From: Vibrio splendidus
GTDB taxonomy: Bacteria > Pseudomonadota > Gammaproteobacteria > Enterobacterales > Vibrionaceae
Direction of reading: 5' to 3'
Assembly: GCF_024347615.1 (NCBI RefSeq)
Contig: NZ_AP025509.1
Span: 372,001-436,000, forward strand
DNA length: 64,000 bases
Position 1 is the stretch's first letter, and every line of letters begins with the position of its first letter. The notes under the pieces were generated by a model that did not search any database, had not been told where the DNA came from, and saw only the letters and a list, made by a program, of their open reading frames with translations. A program made the translations under genes and the position numbers. Below, one piece after another: positions 47,401-56,400 of this stretch.

Positions 47401-50400
47401 CGACGGTTCGTTCGTTGATAACGGTAATGGCACCTACACCTTCACGCCAAATGAAAACTTCGACGGAGACATCTCACTAGATGTTGTCGTCGTTGACGAA
47501 GGCGGTGCAACGGCGACAACGACAGCGGGCATTGATGTTATTGCTGTGAATGACGGCCCTGAAACATCTGGTATTCAGGCTGAAGTCGACGAAGATAATT
47601 CAATCACCATTACTCAAGAGCAGTTACTTGCGAATGCGACCGATGTTGAGGGTGATGAGCTAACGGCAACTAACCTACAAACTAACGATCCTGACGCGAC
47701 GATTGTTGCGAATGACGATGGTTCATTCACCATCACGCACACAGAAAACTTCAATGGCGAGTTGGACTTCACATACAGCATCAATGATGCTGACAATGAA
47801 GTTCTGACCACTCTCGATCTAACGGTTAATCCAGTTAATGATGCGCCAGAAGCGGGCGAAGAGATCTTCATCCAAGCGCAAGAAGATCAAACGGTTGGTG
47901 TGACGCTTCGTGAAGAACCTGCACTACGTTTAGACCAAGCGCCAGAAAACGGCATCATTGAAGCGAATGTTAATGATGAGTGGGTGGTGCTGGAAGTAGG
48001 GCAAGAAGTACCGGCTGATACAGAAGTACGCTTTGTTCCAAGTGAGGGGGCTCTTGCTGAAGGCACACATACTACGCAAATTGGTACCTTCGACGATAAC
48101 GCTAGCGTAGACGATTGGGGTACAGAAGTTGACCCTTACACTCGTGAGTTCTCGGATGGTGATTTAACGGTTACGGTTCAAAGTAACGATGATCCGCTTG
48201 GTGCTTGGAATGGTAACACCCACATAGGTCACGGCCTTGGTGATACCGATCGCCAAGGGTTGAGTGGTGATGAAAAACTGACTATTTCAGTTGAAGGTCA
48301 AGACATCAATGAAATCAGTTTCCACCTAGATGGTTTAGGTGGTTGGTTCATGGAAGAATCGCGTCACTTTACAGAAGTAGAAATCAAAGCGTTCAATGAG
48401 GACGGTGACCTAATTGACTCGATGACTTACCACAAAGAAGACCGTGGTACTTTCGAGACAGACTACACGCTAACCGTTGACCAACCAGTGTCTTACTTTG
48501 AACTGGGTACAGTGCAAGGTAATGGTACTTACGTGGTTCAAAACATGACAGTGTCACAAACTTGTCATGATGAAGCTGTGTTTACATCGATTGGTGTAGA
48601 TGGCTCAGAGATTACTGAAACGGTTGAGTTGAATATCCATGCGGGTGACAACGAAATCGAACTAACGGCTGATCTTCCGAATATTACTGTCGATACCGAT
48701 GGTTCTGCCCAGTTTGCTTCGGTTGTAATTACCGAAGAGCAACTACTGGCGCAAGCATCTGATATTGATGGCGACGACCTTGATATTGAAAATCTAGAGC
48801 TAGTGGGTGAAAACTCAGAGCATGCAACACTCACCGATAATGGTGATGGCACTTGGACGGTAACACCGGATGAAAACTTCCATGGTGAAATCGAACTCGG
48901 TTACCAAGTTACGGATGGTGAGCTGACAGACAGCAACATCATCAACATCAACTTCGAATCAGTAAATGATGCGCCAATCGTTTCTGGCCCGATTGTTCTA
49001 TCGACAGATGAAGATGAAGGTATCACGTTCAGTGCAGATGACTTGCTAGCGAACACCACAGATGTGGAAGGCGATACGCTGTCTATTTCTGACATCACTT
49101 ACGGTGGTGATAACGGTGACTTGGTCGACAACGGCGATGGTACGTTTACCTTCATGCCGAATGAAAACTTCAATGGTGAAATCGACATCGACTACAAGGT
49201 GTTTGATGGTACTGATGAAGTTGCAACGCACCTAGACCTAACCGTTGTACCTGTCAATGATGTACCGGTTCCGGGCGAGCCATTGCATACCCAAATGCTT
49301 GAAAACGGCTCCATGATCATCGAAGCGAAAGACCTATTGTCTGGTGCGACCGATGTTGATGGCGACATTCTTCATGTCGAAAACCTATTACTTGCAGACC
49401 AAACGCAAGGTACGTTAACGGATAACGGTGATAATACCTTTACCTTCGAACCTGCAGAGAACTTCTCTGGTGAAGTGAATCTGACCTTCAATATCAGTGA
49501 TGGTCAAGCAAGCGCGCCAAGTACTGCAAGAGTTGACGTTGAAATTGTCAATGAAGGCCCAGAGGTTAGTGGCCCAATTGAAGCCGCTGTTGATGAAGAT
49601 GGGTCAATCACTATCACTCAAGAGGATCTGTTAGCGAATGCAACCGATGTGGATGGCGATAACCTTGAAGCGGTTAACTTTGCGACCAACGATCCAAATG
49701 CTGTGATAGTCGAAAACTCAGACGGTAGTTTCACTATCACACCAAGTGCAGACTTCTTTGGTGAGATTGAATTTACTTACGATGTCACTGACGCGATTGA
49801 GACCGTGGCTGCCGACCTCAACTTAACCGTAAATCCAATCAACGATGCGCCAGACGTTCCAGACATGTCTTTCGCTACGGAAGATGGTCAAGCGATTACT
49901 ATTACCGAAGCTGAATTACTGGCACAAGCGACAGACGTTGAAGGTGATGAACTGTCAGTTGTGAATGTAACGAGCGCAAGCGAAACGGTAGAAGTAACAG
50001 ACAATGGCGATGGAACATACACATTAACACCAGAGCAGGGCTTCTTCGGTAACGTTGACTTAGCATTTGATGTGAGCGATGGCACTGATGTGGTTGCCGC
50101 AAACATCGACCTAAAAGTTGAGTTCGTCAACGATGCGCCAGAAGCGACGCCAATGGTGGCAGATGTCGACGAAGATGGTTCAATCCTCGTTACACAAGAA
50201 ATGTTGTTGGAGAACGCGAGCGACCAAGATGGCGATGAGCTGTTTGCAAGCGCGCTTGAAACTAACGATCCAAATGCCAGCATTGTAGACAATGGTGATG
50301 GCACGTACACCGTGACACCTTCAGAGAACTTCAATGGTGATATTGCATTCACCTATGAGGTGAGCGACGGTGAGCTGAGCACGTCTAATGATATGACATT

Positions 50401-53400
50401 GACCGTTAATCCGGTGAATGACATTCCAATTGTTGCCCCAGGAATGTACCACATTGAAGAGGATGGCAGCATCCTGTTCACTCAAGAAGATCTGTTGAGC
50501 GGTGCGATTGATCTTGATGGCGACGACCTCAGCGTTACTAGCATCAATTACTCTGGCGATGAAGGCACAATCACCGACAATGGTGACGGCACGTTTAGCT
50601 TCGTTCCTGAAGAGCATTTCAGTGGTGATCTGCAGTTCAGCTTTACTGTGACAGACGGTACGGATGAGGTTGAACAAGACCTTAACGTTCATATTGAAGC
50701 AGTTGCGGATGCGCCGGATCTTGTGATAACCGATGGCGACGGCGTTAACGTTGATGACCAAGCTATTTTGGTTGAGCCCGGCGGCATTGTTGAGCTTAAT
50801 ATTGCGGCTGCGCTAGTAGACCAAGATCTATCAGAAACACTGACGGTAACAGTAGATGGTGTTCCAGAAGGTTCGGTTATTCAATACGATAATGAAGGCG
50901 TTCTGAATGACCAAGAAAACGGTATCACCAGTTATAACGATACTGAAATCACAGTAACGTTTGAAGGCGAAACCGCGGGATACCAAAATGCAGCGGGTTA
51001 CTACAAAGTCGATGAAGACGGCAACATCACAGGTGTTGAAGTTGTCTACGAGAATGCATCACAAGTGGGTGGCGGCGGTGACCTTGTCCCTGGGCAAGAT
51101 CAGTTCAGCTTCCAAGTTGAGGAAGGTGAGAGCTTTAACCTGTTCTTGATTCCAAACGGACATCAGCACAACGACTTTGATGCGATGCAAGACGGTCAGT
51201 ACGAGTTCCGTGCTGAGGATGGTTCGCCTGCGAACATGGATACGGTTGATCCTCAACTTGTCTTTGTTGCGGCAGATGGAACCGAGACTGTGATTCAAGG
51301 CCAGAATGGTGACGCGATCTTCCATGGTGGTTCAAGCTCTCAGCTAAACCAAGATGGTATCGAACATACTCGCACGACGGTTAATGAAGACGGCGAGCTG
51401 GTTTACGGCTTTGAAGATTTGTATGGCGGCGGTGATGCTGACTACACAGATTTCAACTTCACAATCGATGTGGGTGAAGTGAACAGCCAAATCTACAGCG
51501 GTGAAGTGACCGTTGGCCCTGATGGTACGGTGAACTTACCGACAACGGCTATCGAAAATTCACTACAAATCCAGTTACCAGAAGACTTCAACGAACAGCT
51601 TGAAGTTCATGTAACCGCAACCGCAACAGAGCTATCGAATGATGATTCTGAAACGGTCTCTCAAACCATCTACATTAATGCGACAGGCGCGCACATTGAG
51701 CACGCACCTGAAGCGCTGCCTGTTGCAGCAACAGTAGAAGAAGATGGTTCTATCACCATTACGCAAGAAGATTTGTTAGCTAATGCTCGAGATCTCGATG
51801 GCGACCAACTAACAGCGCTTAACTTAGCGACTGATGATGACAGCGTAACTATCACAGACAACGGTGATGGTACGTACACATTAACGCCAGATGCTGATTT
51901 CAATGGCGATGTGAGCTTTACGTTTGATGTGTCTGATGGTGATGATGTTGTCTCTACCAATCTAGAGTTAACAGTTTCACCAGTGAATGACGGTCCAGAA
52001 GCACAAGACCAGGCATTCACAGTCGGCGAAGATGGCGTGTTAACTTTCAATGATCAAGACCTATTAACAGGTGCAACGGACATTGAAGGAGACGACCTAA
52101 GTGTTGAAGGTGTAACTTACACTGGCGCAGACGGTGTCCTAACCGACAATGGCGATGGCACATACAGCTTCGCGCCAAACGAAAACTTCAATGGCGATGT
52201 AAACTTCTCGTTCAATGTATCAGATGGTACCGATACGGTAAGCGCCAACATTGATGTCAGCGTGACGCCAGAGAATGATCCACCAGTTGCGGGTAGCACG
52301 TCTTACACGGTTCATGAAGACAACTCTATTACGATCAGTAACGAACAATTGCTAGCGAACTCTTCGGATATCGAAGGCGAAGTCGCAATTGATAACGTGA
52401 CTTACAGTGGTAGCGACGGTGTTCTGGAAATCAACGGTGACGGCACATATACCTTCTCTCCAAACGAGAACTTCAATGGCGAAGTTAGCCTAGATGTTGT
52501 CGTGACGGATGAAGATGGAGCGACTGAAGCAACAACGGCGGGTATAACTGTCCTTGAGGTGAACGATCCGCCAGTTGCTGGCCCAACGTCATACACCGTC
52601 GATGAAGATTCAGTACTGACTTTCAATGAGTCTCAAGTTCTGCTGAACGCTTCTGATATTGAAGGTGATGTTGAGCTTGTTGAGATCAATTACGATGGCC
52701 CAGACGGTATCTTCTCTATCAATGGTGACGGTACATGTAGTTTCGCTCCGAATGAAAACTTCAACGGCCAAGTGCAATTGGATGTGACCATTCAAGATGA
52801 AGACGGCGCTCAAGTTGATACGTTTATTACGGTTGATGTATTACCAATCAACGACGTACCAGTATCAGGCGACCTTGCATACAGTGTTGAAGAAGACGGT
52901 TCGATTACCTTGAGCCAAGAGCAGCTTCTTTCTCAAGCAAGCGATGTAGATGGCGACGACCTGACTGCTTCTAACTTGATTGTTGATGGAGAAGCGACGG
53001 TTGTTGCTAACGATGACGGCAGCTTTACCATTACGCCAGATGCGAACTTCAATGGTGACATTGACCTAACGTTCGACATTAGCGACGGTACAGATACGCT
53101 TGTTGCGACGGCTGACCTAACCGTTAATCCAGTTAATGACCTTCCACAACCACAAGACCAAACGTTCAGCATTGGCGAAGACGGCATCTTGAACTTCACA
53201 GATGAAGACTTGCTAACAGGTGCTACCGATATCGATGGGGATGACCTATCGGTTGAAGGCGTGACTTACACAGGTGCCGACGGTGTTCTTACTGACAATG
53301 GCGACGGAAGCTACAGCTTTGCGCCAAACGAGAACTTCAATGGTGATGTAAACTTCAGTTTTGATGTGTCAGATGGCACGGATACGGTTCAAGCCAACAT

Positions 53401-56400
53401 TGATGTCAGCGTGACACCAGAGAATGATCCACCAGTGGCGGGTAGCACGTCTTACACCGTTCATGAAGACAACTCAATTACCATCAGCGACGAACAGTTA
53501 CTTGCTAACTCTTCGGACATTGAAGGTGATGTGGCAGTCGATAGTGTGACTTACACTGGCGCTAATGGTGTCTTTGAAGACAACGGTGACGGTACTTACA
53601 CCTTCTCACCAAACGAAAACTTCAATGGTGATGTGAGCCTAAATGTTGTCGTTACCGATGAAGAGGGTGCAACAGAAGCGACAACCGCGGGTATTACTGT
53701 ACTTGAGGTGAACGACCCGCCAATCGCAGGTGTAACAACTTACTCTGTGAATGAAGATGAAGTGATTACCATCAGTTCTGAACAGCTGTTGGCGAATGCT
53801 TCAGATATCGAAGGTGAAGTGGCGATTGATAGCGTTAACTACACAGGCGCTGACGGTATCTTTACTGACAATGGTGATGGCACATTTAGCTTCGCACCGA
53901 ACGCAAACTTCGACGGTGATGTAAGCCTGGATGTTGTCGTTACTGATGAAGACGGCGCAACCGCAACTACCACTGCAAACATTGATGTTCTGCCTGTGAA
54001 CGATGCTCCGGTATCGGGCGACTTGGCGTACAGTGTGGACGAAGATGGTTCAATTACGTTGAGCCAAGAGCAATTGCTTGCTCAAGCGAGCGATGTTGAC
54101 GGCGATGACTTAACAGCGGCTAACCTAACCGTTGGTGGTGATGCGACCGTCACTGCAAACGATGACGGTAGCTTTACTATCACACCAGATGCGAACTTCA
54201 ATGGCGACATTGATTTGAACTTCGACATTACCGATGGTGATGCGACGCTTCAAGCAACGGCTGATCTTACCGTTAACCCTGTCAATGACTTGCCAACAGT
54301 CGGTGAGCCACAGTTTGTGACTCAAGAAGACACGAGCTTTACCTTCACAGAAGAGCAACTGCTGCAAAATGCAGGCGATATTGATGGCGATAACCTATCG
54401 GTTGAAAATGTGGCTTCAGATAGTGGTACTTTGGTTGATAACGGCGACGGCACTTACACTTTTGCTCCGAATGAAAACTTCGATGGCAATGTGAATGTGA
54501 CCTTCGACGTGAATGACGGTACAGCGACAGTACCAGCAGATGCGACGATTGATGTTCAATCTGTGGTTGATATGCCAGAGCTGTCGATTGCGTCTGACTT
54601 GGTGATTGCTTCAGACAACTTCGAGTCTGGCTCGAACGGCTGGAATACGGGCACTGAAAGCTCACAAGGCTTCGAATCAGGTGACATGCTAGGTCGTATT
54701 GGTGGCACTGGTGGCGATGAAGCAGTCAGCAAAACTTACGACATTCCAAGTGATGTGAGCGAAGTTAATATCTCGTTCAGTTTCTACGAAATTGATTCTT
54801 GGGATGGTGAGTCATTCCAAATCTTTGTCGGCGGCGAAGAGCTTACTTCGTTAGACAACTCGGCGTTCCAAACTCAAGATGGCACGACAACGTTGTACGA
54901 TTCAGCGGGCAATGAAGTGGGTGAAGTCGTTCACGGCGTGTCGCAAGGTGAAGGCTTCAGTGGTTGGAACGACCAAGCACACCAAATCAACCTAACCGTA
55001 CCAGTTGAAGATGGTCAACTTGAGTTAGGCTTCGGTTCAACCTTGAACCAAGGTGTGAGTGATGAGTCGTTTGGCATCGATAACATTGAAATCACAGTGT
55101 CTGATGCGGATTACCAAATTATTGGTACCGAAGATACGCCAGTACCACTGGATATTGATGCGGCGTTAACCGATACCGATGGTTCAGAAAATCTCGCTAT
55201 CTTGATTGAAGATGTACCAGAAGGCAGCTCGCTTTCTGCAGGTACCGATAACGGTGATGGTACATGGTCATTGCAACCAGGTGAGCTAGAAGGGTTAGAG
55301 TTTATTCCTTCAGGTGACTTCAATGGTGATGTGGTTCTAACCGTGAATGCGACATCAACGGATGTTGATACGGGCACCACCGCAACGGCAACGCAAGATG
55401 TGACGATTCATATCTCGCCAGCGAATGATGCGCCAGAAGTTGATGGTGATATCAGTGCCGTTACGGCCGAAGATAACAGTATCACGCTAACTCAAGAGCA
55501 GTTGCTAGAGCACGCTGTCGATATTGATGGTGATGACCTATCCGCAATCAATCTAACCACTAATGACGAAAATGCGACCGTTGAAATGAACGACGATGGC
55601 AGCTTCACCATTACTCCGAGTGAAAACTTCAACGGTAATATCGAATTTAGTTACGATGTCACCGATGGGGAAGAGATGGTCGCTGCTGGCCTAGACTTGA
55701 CGGTAACACCAGTCAATGACGCGCCAGAGCCACAAGACCAAGCATTCACTATTGGTGAAGATGGGGTTCTTAACTTCACTGACGCTGACCTGTTAACAGG
55801 TGCAACGGATGTTGAAGGTGATGACCTGACGGTAGAAGGTGTGACATACACGGGTGCTGATGGCGTTCTTACTGATAATGGCGACGGAAGCTACAGCTTT
55901 GCGCCAAACGAGAACTTCAATGGTGATGTGAACTTCAGCTTTGATGTGTCAGATGGCACAGATACGGTTCAAGCCAACATTGATGTGAGTGTGACGCCAG
56001 AGAACGATCCACCAGTGGCGGGTAGTACGTCGTACACTGTGCATGAAGACAACTCAATCACGATCAGTAACGAACAGCTACTAGCCAACTCTTCAGACAT
56101 TGAAGGTGAAGTTGCGATTGATAGCGTGACTTACACAGACAGTGACGGTGTATTCGAAGACAACGGTGACGGCACGTACACCTTCTCACCAAATGAGAAC
56201 TTCAATGGTGATGTGAGCTTAGCGGTTGTTGTTACCGATGAAGAAGGAGCAACAGAAGCGACCACAGCAGGAATCACCGTACTTGAGGTGAACGATCCGC
56301 CAATCGCAGGTTCTACCAGCTACTCAGTGAACGAAGATGAAGTTATCACCATCAGTGCAGAGCAACTGTTGGCGAACTCTTCTGATATTGAAGGTGAAGT

